Source of the DNA: Arthrobacter hankyongi
GTDB lineage: Bacteria; Actinomycetota; Actinomycetes; Actinomycetales; Micrococcaceae
Direction of reading: 5' to 3'
Length of the DNA stretch: 64,000 bases
Assembly (NCBI RefSeq): GCF_022012395.1
Contig: NZ_JAKLTQ010000008.1
Span: forward strand, 62,001-126,000
The position numbers and the translations under genes were made by a program. Positions 16,039 to 24,631 of the stretch are shown here, one piece after another. Position 1 is the first letter of the stretch, and each line of letters begins with the position of its first letter. Under the pieces are notes generated by a model. It was not told the DNA's origin, made no database searches, and was given only the letters and a program-made list of their open reading frames with translations.

Positions 16039-18999
16039 CTAGCGGGTTCCGGTGGTGAAGCTCCAGCTGCCGGTGCGGAACGGATTGCCTGCCCCGTCCC
16101 GGATGGCCGTGCCGCCGCCGGAGAGCGTCACCGTGTACTTGGTGTTCGCCGCCAGTGTTGCGTTCGGATTCAGGATCCACTGGTTCGTGGAACCCCTGCG
16201 GGTCACGGTGGCGGCCACGGCCGCGCCGGTGGAGGCCCGCTTGATCTTGAAGGTCGACGACGTCAGCCCGGTCACCGGTTCGCTGAAAGTCACCGTGATG
16301 TTGCCGGTGCGCGGGACCGCTGTGGCGTTGGTGCCGGGCGTCCGGGCCGTCACGGTGGGTGCCGGACCGGTGGTGAAGGGCCAGCTGGTCCCGGCCAGCG
16401 GGTTTCCGGCCCGGTCCCGGACGGCGGTGCTGCCGCCGGTGAGGCTGACCGTGTACCTGGTGTCTGCCGCCAGCGTCGTTCCCGGGTTGAGGATCCACTG
16501 GTTGGTGGTTCCGTTGCGGGTCACGGTGGCGGCGATCGCCGCGCCGGTGGAAGCCTTCGTGATCCTGAAGGTCGAGGCGGTGATGCCTTGCACCGGTTCG
16601 CTGAAGGTCACGGTGACGTTGCCGGTCTGCGGCACCGCCAGCGCATTGGTACCGGGCGCTTTGGCGGTGACGGCCGGCGCCGCACCGGTGGTGAAGGACC
16701 AACCGGTGGCTGCCAGCGGGGTGCCGATGGTGTCCCGGATGGCTCCGGTCAGGGTGGCGGTGTACCTGGTGTCCGCGGCGAGGTTCGCCGTGGGGTTCAG
16801 GGTGGCGGTCCTGGTCGCCGCGTTATAGCTGACCGCCGCCGGGACGCTGGTACCGGTGGCCGTCTTCAGGGTGAAGGAGGTGCTGTCCAGGCCGGTGACG
16901 TCCTTGCCGAAGGTTGCGGTGATATTACCGTCCGCCGCCACGGCCATGGCCCCGGAGGCAGGTGTCCTGCCGGTGACGGTGGGGGCCGCGGCCGTGGTGA
17001 AGGACCAGCCCGCCGTGGCCAGCGGCAGGTCCGCGGTGGCGCGGATGGCGGCAGCGCCGCCGGACAGGGTCGCCGTGTAGGTGGCGGCCGCGGCCAACGG
17101 TGCCGTGGGCTTGAGCGTGGCCACCCGGCTGGCGCCGTCATAGCTGACCGTGGCCGGGACGGCGGTGCCTGCAGCATTCTTCAGGGTGAAGGTGGCTGCG
17201 CCCAGGCCGGTCACCGCTTTGCTGAACGTCGCCGTGATGCTGCTGCCCACCGGCACCCCCGTGGCGCCGGCGCCGGGCGTCCGGGCGGTGACGGTGGGGG
17301 CCGCGGCCGTGGTGAAGGACCAGCTCACGGTGGCCAGCGGCAGGCCGGCGGCGTCGCGGATCGCGCCGGTGCCGCCGGACAGGGTCGCGGTGTAGACCGT
17401 GCCTGCAGCCAGGGTGGCCGAAGGGTCCAGCACGGCCCGCCCGGTCAGCGGGTCGTAGTCCACCGAGGCATCAACCGCGGTCCCGGCCGGGTCCTTCAGC
17501 GTGAAGGTCTCCGCCGAGACACCGAGGACATCCTCGCTGAAGTTGACGCTGATGCTGCTGTCCAGGCCGACCTCGGTCGCGGCGGAGGCCGGTTCGCGGG
17601 AGGACACGGTGGGCGCGATGGTGTCCGCCGGGCCGATCCTCAGGTTCCGGCTGGCCATGGCCCCGACATTGCCGGCCACGTCCGTGGCCCGGACATTGAA
17701 GGTGTAGCTGCCGTTGGCCTGCGCGTCGTAGGTGGTCGGCGAGGTGCAGGTCGGGTCCCACTCACTGTTGCTGGGCAGCAGCTGGCACTCGAACCGTGCG
17801 CCGGCCTCGTTGGCGCTGAAGTGGAACGTGGGCGTGTTGTCCAGCGAGGGATTCGACGGGAAGGGGGCCGTCACGGCGGCGTCCGGGGCGGTGGTGTCCA
17901 CGGTGAAGGTCAGCGCCGGTGAGGTCAGGTACTGCGGTACCGATGGTTCGGAAGGCGCCTCGGGATCCGCCGAATACGCGGGATTGGCGGTCCGGGCCTG
18001 GACCTTGTGGACGCCGGAAGCCAGCGGGGCGGCCAGCTGCACCGTGTAGGTGCCCCCGGCGGAGGTGCCCGAGGCAACCGCCTCGGCGGCACCGTCGAGC
18101 AGCAGTTCCACGGTGCCGCCGTCCGGGCCGGGCAGGCTGCCGGTGAATTCCGGTGTCGCCACGTTGGTGATGTTGTCCGCGGCGGAGCGGCCGCTGTCGC
18201 TGGCGTCGGTCAGGTCGGGCGTGCCGGGCGCGCCGTCGTCGCCCTCGAAGAGCACACCCTGGACGGCGAAGGTGTCGACCGTCAGGGTGTCGATGCCCCG
18301 GCCGCCGGCGTTCGGCCCGGCGACGGTGACGAAGTTGTTGCCCGACGGCGCCCCGGTCACCGGGGCAGGCACGTTGGGGTCGCCCAGCTTTCCGGCCGGC
18401 GCGCCGATCTGGCGCAGGAACGTGGCCGTGCTGCCCAGTTCGTAGTCGCCCAGGAAGGCTTCGCCCACACCGTCCCAGTCGCAGGGGGTGGTGCGGGTCG
18501 GGGCGCAGACGCCGGCGTCGAAGGTCTCGTACACCGTGCCGTCGTCTTCGGCGGTGACCACTTGGACCCCGTAGGGATGGGTGATGGTGTAGTCGGCGCC
18601 GGGCACGAGGTCCTTCAGGCGGAAGCGCAGCCGGGCAAAGCCGATCTGCTCGCCCGGGACCACGGGTCCGTTCAGGTGGGCTCCCTCAAGCGCTGCCTGG
18701 TAGAGCCGGAGGCTGCCGCCGCTGGCTTCGGCCGCATACCAGAAGGCCTCCTCCGGAAAGTTGTCCGGGTAGGAGGCCGGGCCGGAATTCGGCGGTGTCG
18801 AGAGGCAGCCTGGTTCCGCCGTGTAGCAGAGCTGGAGCTTGACGGTGCCGTCGGAGTACCAGGACGGGAAGCCGTTCTGCGGGTCCACCGGCCCCCGGCC
18901 GGCAAGTTCGGCGCGGGCGGGCGCCAGGCCTAGCGGGGTCAGGGCTCCGGCGAGCAGCACTGCGGTGGCAGCCGTGCACAGTAAATGTTTGGCAGACAT
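16039..18999 (-). CDS. Secreted multi-domain protein with five SbsA/Big_5-type Ig-like repeats
   Basis: The 986-residue product has a signal peptide (MSAKHLLCTAATAVLLAGAL, cleavage near ARAE) and an N-terminal non-repetitive region of about 230 residues rich in Tyr, Trp and Asp. A Pro/Thr-rich Ig-like section follows, then five tandem units of about 100 residues. Each unit contains a (S/T)F(S/G)(E/K) strand, TLSGG and a WxFTTxxAPxVTxxxPG boundary. No LPXTG or membrane anchor is visible at the C-terminus (ends FTTGTR), so it is probably released or held by binding wall polysaccharide. The ATG at 18999 has AAGGA upstream; a longer frame to 19068 lacks a signal peptide. Function beyond adhesion or surface structure is not readable. 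Confidence 0.83.
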   Translation of the reverse strand: MSAKHLLCTAATAVLLAGALTPLGLAPARAELAGRGPVDPQNGFPSWYSDGTVKLQLCYTAEPGCLSTPPNSGPASYPDNFPEEAFWYAAEASGGSLRLYQAALEGAHLNGPVVPGEQIGFARLRFRLKDLVPGADYTITHPYGVQVVTAEDDGTVYETFDAGVCAPTRTTPCDWDGVGEAFLGDYELGSTATFLRQIGAPAGKLGDPNVPAPVTGAPSGNNFVTVAGPNAGGRGIDTLTVDTFAVQGVLFEGDDGAPGTPDLTDASDSGRSAADNITNVATPEFTGSLPGPDGGTVELLLDGAAEAVASGTSAGGTYTVQLAAPLASGVHKVQARTANPAYSADPEAPSEPSVPQYLTSPALTFTVDTTAPDAAVTAPFPSNPSLDNTPTFHFSANEAGARFECQLLPSNSEWDPTCTSPTTYDAQANGSYTFNVRATDVAGNVGAMASRNLRIGPADTIAPTVSSREPASAATEVGLDSSISVNFSEDVLGVSAETFTLKDPAGTAVDASVDYDPLTGRAVLDPSATLAAGTVYTATLSGGTGAIRDAAGLPLATVSWSFTTAAAPTVTARTPGAGATGVPVGSSITATFSKAVTGLGAATFTLKNAAGTAVPATVSYDGASRVATLKPTAPLAAAATYTATLSGGAAAIRATADLPLATAGWSFTTAAAPTVTGRTPASGAMAVAADGNITATFGKDVTGLDSTSFTLKTATGTSVPAAVSYNAATRTATLNPTANLAADTRYTATLTGAIRDTIGTPLAATGWSFTTGAAPAVTAKAPGTNALAVPQTGNVTVTFSEPVQGITASTFRITKASTGAAIAATVTRNGTTNQWILNPGTTLAADTRYTVSLTGGSTAVRDRAGNPLAGTSWPFTTGPAPTVTARTPGTNATAVPRTGNITVTFSEPVTGLTSSTFKIKRASTGAAVAATVTRRGSTNQWILNPNATLAANTKYTVTLSGGGTAIRDGAGNPFRTGSWSFTTGTR
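16042..17630 (-). repeat. Five Ig-like coding repeats of about 300 bp
   Basis: Unit boundaries lie near 17625, 17300, 16985, 16680 and 16360. A 38-bp stretch is identical at 16971-17008 and 17286-17323, which suggests recent duplication or gene conversion between units. Confidence 0.8.
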
Positions 19000-19095
19000 T
19001 TGCGGATCCTTATAAGGGTGCGGTCCGCCATTCTGGCCAAATGGCGGTTGTGCAAGGCAACTTTGCACCCGCGGCCTTGGTGAAACCTTGGACCC

Positions 19096-20232
19096 TCAGC
19101 TCCTGGCTGCCGCTGCCGTCACCGCGGCGGCGGCGCGCTCCCCCACTGCGTCCAGCGAAAAGTTTTCCGCCACCCAGGCGGAGTACCGGCGGCGTTCCGG
19201 CTCCGGAACCGGTTCGGCAAGCACCGCCAGCATTGCCTCGGCCACCTGCCCGGCGTCCCAGTCCACGCTGTGGCCCAGCGCGTTCTCCGCTACCAGTGAC
19301 CGCAGCGGCCCCACTCCGGCATAGATGACCGGGGCGCCGCAGCTCAGGCTCACGAACGCCTTGGTAGCGAAGGCGAAATCGTAGCCGCGGGCCGGGCGGA
19401 CGGAGGCCAGTCCGGCCGCGGCACCGCGCAGCCTACGCGCGATTTCATCGCCGCCGGCCACGCCCATGAACCGGATCCGGTCCCCGGCCGGGGCGGCCCG
19501 GCGCTGCAGCTCGGCCAGCTCCACCCCCTGCCCGTACATCAGCAGGCGTGCCTGCGGGACGCGGTCCATGATCCGCAGGAAGGCATCGACGAACACCCCG
19601 GCGCCCTGGATCTCGGACATCGTGCCCGCGTAGACAAAGACCGGGCCCGCCGGCGCGGCCGGGCCCTGCAGCGAGAACGTCGCCGTGTCGATCCCGGTGC
19701 CCACCTCGGCGACCTTGGCCCGGCCGCCGGTCAGTTCGCGGACCGCGGCACTGACCCCGGCCGAGATGCTCAGCACCGACGCCGCCCCGGCCAGGATCCG
19801 CTTTTCCGCGGCGCGCAGCAGGGCCACCACCAGCGGGTTCACACCGATGCCGGCCGCCGCGTTCGACGAGACATCGGCAGCGAAATAGACATAGGGCCGG
19901 CGGCGCAGCGCTGCCGCCAGCGCCACCGCCGCGCCGGTGGTCGGCGGCGGCTCGGCCACCACGGCGTCGAACCGGCGCCCGGCGAGCAGCCGGAAGATGA
20001 GCGGGAGGTCGAAGCTGGCGTACTGCACATAGCCGCGGACGGCCCCGGTGCGGTCACGCAGCACCGGCCAGCGCCGGATGCCCGCCGCCGACTGCCGGGC
20101 ACCCGGCGCCTTGGTCGTCAGCACGACGACGTCGTGGCCGGCCCGGCGCAGCGCCCTGACCATGGCGGCAAGCCGGTACGCGGCGGCACCGGCCTCCGGC
20201 GTATAGATGCGGGTGGCGACGAGGATGCGCAC
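19096..20232 (-). CDS. Glycosyltransferase family 4 (WbuB-like)
   Basis: A 378-residue GT-B enzyme: RIYTPEAGAAAYRLAAMVRAL at the N-terminus, as in WbuB-type GT4 enzymes, YVYFAADVSSNAA in the acceptor half, and PVFVYAGTMSEIQG and GYDFAFATKAFVSLSCGAPV in the donor half. The start is GTG at 20232, 11 bp after the stop of the WbpB-like gene, so it belongs to the leftward wbpA-D-E-B operon. It probably transfers the diacetamido-uronic acid or a neighbouring residue; this is inferred from position only. Confidence 0.84.
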   Translation of the reverse strand: MRILVATRIYTPEAGAAAYRLAAMVRALRRAGHDVVVLTTKAPGARQSAAGIRRWPVLRDRTGAVRGYVQYASFDLPLIFRLLAGRRFDAVVAEPPPTTGAAVALAAALRRRPYVYFAADVSSNAAAGIGVNPLVVALLRAAEKRILAGAASVLSISAGVSAAVRELTGGRAKVAEVGTGIDTATFSLQGPAAPAGPVFVYAGTMSEIQGAGVFVDAFLRIMDRVPQARLLMYGQGVELAELQRRAAPAGDRIRFMGVAGGDEIARRLRGAAAGLASVRPARGYDFAFATKAFVSLSCGAPVIYAGVGPLRSLVAENALGHSVDWDAGQVAEAMLAVLAEPVPEPERRRYSAWVAENFSLDAVGERAAAAVTAAAARS

Positions 20233-20243
20233 GGGTGGCCGGC

Positions 20244-21314
20244 TCAGCTGCCGTCGCCGACGTCGTCAAGCTGCACGGTACGGCCTTCGCGGGCCGAGAG
20301 GATCATCGCCTCGGCCACGCGCAGCGTCTGCAGGCCCTCGCGCATGCTCACCACGCCGGCCGTTGCGGCCGGGCCGTGTCCGCCGGCGGCGAGCACGGCA
20401 TCGCGGAAGGCTTCGTGCTCGGTCCGCAGCGGTTCGGGCTTGGCGATGGCCAGCCGGGTGACGTTGCCCTCGGACACGCCGCGGAAATTGGCCACGGAGT
20501 CCCACTCCGTGCTCACCGTGCCGTTCTCGTACAGGGTCAGGTCGGCGGTGAGGGTGTCCGCCACGAACGCCCCGCGCTCGCCGGTGACCACCGTGACGCG
20601 TTCCTTCATCGGCGAGAGCCAGTTCACCAGGTGGCTGGTGATGATGCCGTTGGCCAGTTGGCCGGTGGCGGCGACCATGTCCTCGTGCTCGCGGCCGGAC
20701 TGGAAGGTGGTGCGCGCGCCGACGGATGCGAACGGACTCTGCGCCAGCCAGGCGCTCAGATCGATGTCGTGCGTGCCCAGGTCCTTGATCACCCCGACGT
20801 CGGCGATGCGCGCCGGGAACGGGCCCTGCCGCCGGGTGGCGATCTGGTAGACCCGGCCCAGGTCCCCGGCCGCGAGCCGAGCGCGCAGGGACTGCAGCGC
20901 CGGGTTGTACCGCTCGATGTGTCCCACCGCTCCGACCAGTCCGCGGGACTCGTAGGCCTCGACCAGGCGTGCGCCGGCGGCCGCGTTTGCCGCGATGGGC
21001 TTTTCGACCAGGGTGTGCACCCCGGCCTCGGCCAGGGCCAGCCCGACCTCTTCGTGCAGCCCGGTGGGCACGGCGCAGACGGCGACGTCGATGCCTTCCC
21101 GGATCAGCTCCTCGACGGAGCCCAGCAGCGGCAGCGCGCCGGCGGTCCCGTGCGGATCGCCGTAGGCATCGGCGACCGCCACCAGTTCCACCCCGGAGGT
21201 TTCGCGCAGCACCCGTGCGTGGTGCCGGCCCATCATGCCCAGCCCGATCAGGCCGGCCCGCAGCACCGGGGCCTGGCCGGCTGCTTTGCCCTGCTGTCCG
21301 CTTCCTGCCGCCAT
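20244..21314 (-). CDS. wbpB: Gfo/Idh/MocA oxidoreductase, WbpB-like
   Basis: The 356-residue protein begins with a Rossmann fold (LIGLGMMGRHHARVL), continues with VCAVPTGLHEEVGLALAEAG and the family hallmark VEKPIA, and has GVIKDLGTHDIDLSAWL in the catalytic domain. In the WbpA-B-E-D-I pathway this enzyme oxidises C3 of UDP-N-acetylglucuronic acid, recycling NAD. Its position between the aminotransferase (gap 3 bp) and a glycosyltransferase supports that step. Members of this fold act on many sugars, so the assignment relies on the operon. Confidence 0.85.
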   Translation of the reverse strand: MAAGSGQQGKAAGQAPVLRAGLIGLGMMGRHHARVLRETSGVELVAVADAYGDPHGTAGALPLLGSVEELIREGIDVAVCAVPTGLHEEVGLALAEAGVHTLVEKPIAANAAAGARLVEAYESRGLVGAVGHIERYNPALQSLRARLAAGDLGRVYQIATRRQGPFPARIADVGVIKDLGTHDIDLSAWLAQSPFASVGARTTFQSGREHEDMVAATGQLANGIITSHLVNWLSPMKERVTVVTGERGAFVADTLTADLTLYENGTVSTEWDSVANFRGVSEGNVTRLAIAKPEPLRTEHEAFRDAVLAAGGHGPAATAGVVSMREGLQTLRVAEAMILSAREGRTVQLDDVGDGS

Positions 21315-21317
21315 GGC

Positions 21318-22412
21318 TCAGGCACCCGCCTTGGCCAGGGCGTTCACGGCCGCCACGATCCGGTCCAGGTCCTCGGCATCCAGTGACGGGTGCACCGGCA
21401 GCGAGAGGACTTCCTGCGCTGCGGCTTCGGTATGGGGCAGCTGTACGTCGCGGTTGAAGGAGGGCAGCCGGTGGTTGGGTACCGGGTAGTACACCCCGGA
21501 GCCGATGTTGTACTCCTCCCGCAGCGCCGCGGCGAAGCGGTCCCGCTCCCCCGCCGCCACCCGGATGGTGTACTGGTGGTAGACGTGCACCGCCCCGGCC
21601 GCGACCGCCGGCGTGGTGACACCTTCGAGGTTGGCGGTCAGGAACGCCGCGTTGGCCTGGCGGATGGCGGTCCAGCCGCCGACATTGCGCAGCTGCACCC
21701 GGCCGATCGCCGCATGCAGGTTGGTCATGCGCGCGTTGAAGCCGACCAGCTCGTTCTCGTACTGGCGTTCCATGCCCTGGTTCCGCAGCAGGCGCAGCCG
21801 GCGGGCGACGTCGTCGTCCGGGGTGGAAACCATGCCGCCCTCGCCGGAGGTCATGTTCTTGGTCGGATACAGGCTGAACATGGCGAACTCGCCGAAGGTG
21901 CCGACCCGGCGGCCGTGCAGCGCGGCGCCGTGCGCCTGCGCAGCGTCCTCGAACAACTTCAGCCCGCGCCCGGCGGCGAGCGCGCCGAGCGCGTCCATGT
22001 CCGCCGGGTGGCCGTACAGGTGCACCGGCATGATGGCCCGGGTCCGGTCCGTGACGGCTGCCGCCACGGAGGCGGCGTCGAGGCAAAAGTAGTCCGGGTC
22101 GATGTCGGCGAACACCGGCGTGGCGCCGGTGAGCGCCACGGAATTCGCCGTCGCCGCGAACGTAAAGGACGGGACGATCACCTCGTCGCCGGGGCCGATG
22201 CCGGCCGCCAGCAGGCCCAGGTGCAGCCCGGAGGTGCCGGAGTTGACCGCGACCGTCGGGCGGCCGTCGAGCAGTTCGGCGGAGAACTCCTGCTCGAAGG
22301 CCGCCACCTCGCTGCCCTGCGCCAGCATGCCCGAGACCAGCACGGCGTCGACGGCGGCCCGTTCCTCATCGCCGATAATGGGCTTGGCCGCCGGGATGAA
22401 ATCCTTGCTCAT
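21318..22412 (-). CDS. wbpE: DegT/DnrJ/EryC1 sugar aminotransferase, WbpE-like
   Basis: A 364-residue PLP enzyme. VNSGTSGLHLGLLAAGIGPG, VPSFTFAATANSV, FEDAAQAHGA and the PLP lysine in SLYPTKNMTSGEGG are all present, followed by GFNARMTNLHAAIGRVQL. The predicted reaction is transfer of an amino group from glutamate to C3 of the UDP-3-keto-uronic acid made by the WbpB-like enzyme. The ATG overlaps the stop of the acetyltransferase gene (ATGA), with GAGAGG upstream. It appears intact. Confidence 0.9.
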   Translation of the reverse strand: MSKDFIPAAKPIIGDEERAAVDAVLVSGMLAQGSEVAAFEQEFSAELLDGRPTVAVNSGTSGLHLGLLAAGIGPGDEVIVPSFTFAATANSVALTGATPVFADIDPDYFCLDAASVAAAVTDRTRAIMPVHLYGHPADMDALGALAAGRGLKLFEDAAQAHGAALHGRRVGTFGEFAMFSLYPTKNMTSGEGGMVSTPDDDVARRLRLLRNQGMERQYENELVGFNARMTNLHAAIGRVQLRNVGGWTAIRQANAAFLTANLEGVTTPAVAAGAVHVYHQYTIRVAAGERDRFAAALREEYNIGSGVYYPVPNHRLPSFNRDVQLPHTEAAAQEVLSLPVHPSLDAEDLDRIVAAVNALAKAGA

Positions 22413-23059
22413 GCCTCTCGGCCGCCTTCCGTGTGGCTCGTCTGTCCCGCTGTGGTATCGCCGGTTCCGGCGCCGACGGCGCGCAGGACGCCGTTCTCTT
22501 CGACATAGGTACGGCCGGTGGCCGGGCAGCTGAACCGACCCCCGCCGTCGTCGGACAGCGGCTGGCCCGCCTCGCCCACCCAGCCGATCCGCCGCGCCGG
22601 GACGCCGGCCACCAGGGCGAAGTCCGGTACGTCGCGGGTCACCACGGCGCCGGCCGCGACGGTGGCCCAGCGGCCGATCCGCACCGGGGCAACACAGACG
22701 GCGCGGGCCCCGATGGACGCGCCGTCCCCGACCGTGACGCCCACCGGGGTCCAGTCGTGGGCGCTCTTGAGCGTGCCGTCCGGGGAGATCGACCGGGGGT
22801 AGGTGTCATTGGTCAGCACCACGGCCGGTCCGATGAACACCCCGCGGCCCAGCTGTGCCGGCTCGTAGACCAGGGCGTAGTTCTGGATCTTGGTATTTTC
22901 CCCGATCCGCACCCCGGTGCCGACGTACGCGCCGCGGCCGACGATGCAGTTGGTCCCGAGGACGGCGTCCTCTCGGATCTGCGCCAGATGCCAGACCTTG
23001 GTGCCTTCGCCCAGCTGTGCCCGCTCCGATACATCGGCGGAATCAGCGATGAAACTCAA
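22409..23059 (-). CDS. wbpD: Hexapeptide-repeat N-acetyltransferase, WbpD-like
   Basis: The 216-residue left-handed beta-helix protein has isoleucine-patch repeats (VWHLAQIREDAVLGTNCIV, GTGVRIGENTKIQNYALV, VGDGASIGARAVCVAPVRIG) and the lid segment PVGVTVGDG. In the pathway it acetylates the new 3-amino group with acetyl-CoA, giving UDP-2,3-diacetamido-2,3-dideoxy-glucuronic acid. A C-terminal extension of about 50 residues beyond the helix (FSCPATGRTYVEENGVL) looks like a small metal- or substrate-binding tail. It is located 38 bp after wbpA. Confidence 0.88.
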   Translation of the reverse strand: MSFIADSADVSERAQLGEGTKVWHLAQIREDAVLGTNCIVGRGAYVGTGVRIGENTKIQNYALVYEPAQLGRGVFIGPAVVLTNDTYPRSISPDGTLKSAHDWTPVGVTVGDGASIGARAVCVAPVRIGRWATVAAGAVVTRDVPDFALVAGVPARRIGWVGEAGQPLSDDGGGRFSCPATGRTYVEENGVLRAVGAGTGDTTAGQTSHTEGGREA

Positions 23060-23097
23060 TGCGGTGGTTTCCTTTCCGAAGTTCCCTCTGAGGTGGT

Positions 23098-24387
23098 TCA
23101 GGGCTTGCCGATCACACGGTAGGCCACCTGCGGCCAGCGCTCGGCCGAACTCACCCGCCGGCCGTCGATGAAGACCTTGATCCCCGGCAGGTCCGCCGGC
23201 CCGAGGTCCTGGTAGTCGGCGTGGTCGGCCTGGACCACGGCGGCGTCCGCCGGCCCGCCCAGCTGGTACGGGGTGAACCCGAGCACCTTCAGTTCGTCGT
23301 CGGAAAACAGCGGGTCGTGCACCAGCGCCACGGCGCCCCGGGCTTCCAGCGCAGCGACGGCGCCGAACACCCCGGAAAAGGCCGTCTCCTTGACCCCGCC
23401 GCGGTAGGCGGCCCCAAGCACCACTACGCGGGCCCCGGCAAGGTCGCCGTAGGCTCCTTCGAGCAGGCCGATGGTGTAGTCCGGCATACCGGCGTTGGCC
23501 TCGCGCGCGGCGCGCACCACCGACGCCGCCGGGTCATTCCAGAGATAGAGCCGGGGATAGACCGGGATGCAGTGCCCGCCGACGGCGATGCCCGGCTGGT
23601 GGATGTGGCTATAGGGCTGCGAGTTGGCGGCCTCGATGACCTGGTAGATGTCGATCCCGGCGGTCGCCGCGTAGCGGGCGAACTGGTTGGCCAGGCCGAT
23701 GTTGACGTCGCGGTAGGTGGTTTCGGCCAGTTTGGCCAGTTCCGAGGCCTCGGCCGAGCCCAGGTCCCAGACGCCGTTGGGCCGGGCCAGATCGCTCCGC
23801 TCGTCGAAGTCCAGCACCGCCTCGTAGAACGCCTTCGCCGCGGCCGCACCGGCCGGCGAGAGGCCACCGATGAGCTTGGGGTACTTGCGCAGGTCCGCGA
23901 ACACGCGCCCGGTCAGCACCCGCTCGGGGGAAAACACCACGTGGAAGTCCGTGCCTTCGGCCAGGCCCGAGCCGGCTTCCAGCATGGGCTTGAAGCGGGT
24001 GCGGGTGGTGCCCACCGGCAGCGTGGTCTCGTAGGAGACCAGCGTTCCGGGGGTCAGGTGCCGGGCCAGCTCGGTGGTCGCCGCATCCATCCAGCCGAAG
24101 TCCGGGCGGGCCTCGTCGTCCACGAACAGGGGCACCACCAGCACGACGGCGTCGGCGCCGGGAACTGCCTGGGCATAGTCGGTGGTGGCCCGCAGCCGGC
24201 CGGCCGGCACCAGTTCGTCCAGCTTCTGCTGCAGGCCCGCCTCCCCCGGAAACGGCTCGATCCCTGCGTTGACCTGCTCGACGACGGCGGGATTGACGTC
24301 GACGCCGGTTACCTCGTGTCCCTGGGACGCGAATTGGACCGCCAGCGGCAGCCCGATCTTGCCAAGGGCAATGACAGCGATCTTCAC
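23098..24387 (-). CDS. wbpA: UDP-N-acetyl-hexosamine 6-dehydrogenase, WbpA-like
   Basis: A 429-residue member of the UDP-glucose/GDP-mannose dehydrogenase family that oxidises C6 to a carboxylate in two NAD-dependent steps. The Rossmann start KIAVIALGKIGLPLAVQFAS, SYETTLPVGTT, VFSPERVLTGRV and the catalytic cysteine in VGGHCIPVYP (~272) are all present. In this operon UDP-GlcNAc is the likely substrate. The GTG at 24387 is chosen because it begins the Rossmann strand; the frame is open to 24498, but those residues are Arg-rich and unlike the family. It is the first gene of the leftward operon. Confidence 0.89.
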   Translation of the reverse strand: MKIAVIALGKIGLPLAVQFASQGHEVTGVDVNPAVVEQVNAGIEPFPGEAGLQQKLDELVPAGRLRATTDYAQAVPGADAVVLVVPLFVDDEARPDFGWMDAATTELARHLTPGTLVSYETTLPVGTTRTRFKPMLEAGSGLAEGTDFHVVFSPERVLTGRVFADLRKYPKLIGGLSPAGAAAAKAFYEAVLDFDERSDLARPNGVWDLGSAEASELAKLAETTYRDVNIGLANQFARYAATAGIDIYQVIEAANSQPYSHIHQPGIAVGGHCIPVYPRLYLWNDPAASVVRAAREANAGMPDYTIGLLEGAYGDLAGARVVVLGAAYRGGVKETAFSGVFGAVAALEARGAVALVHDPLFSDDELKVLGFTPYQLGGPADAAVVQADHADYQDLGPADLPGIKVFIDGRRVSSAERWPQVAYRVIGKP

Positions 24388-24631
24388 CTGGTGTGGGCCT
24401 TTTCCTCGACGTTGTTGCTGGATGGTAGGGCCTTCCCGGTCCTTGCGGGGCGCGTCGGCCACCACCAAGGTTACCGCCCGATCGCAGGGCCGCCGCACCG
24501 CCGGCGGGCCCGGCCGGGGCCGGCACCGGGTTTATCCACAGCCGGACGAAGGGGGCCTGCGCCCGGACTCGAGCGCGCCTAGAGTGCCGGTAACACCCAC
24601 GGATCCAGGTCCTGCACCGGGAGGAGCCGCC
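24388..24631. promoter_or_regulatory. Divergent promoter region, with a DnaA-box-like 9-mer
   Basis: The 244-bp gap separates the sugar operon from the FHA-FtsK ATPase gene. TTATCCACA at 24532-24540 equals the consensus DnaA box; one isolated copy does not make an origin. GGGAGGAG (24619-24626) is the ribosome site of the rightward gene. Confidence 0.45.
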
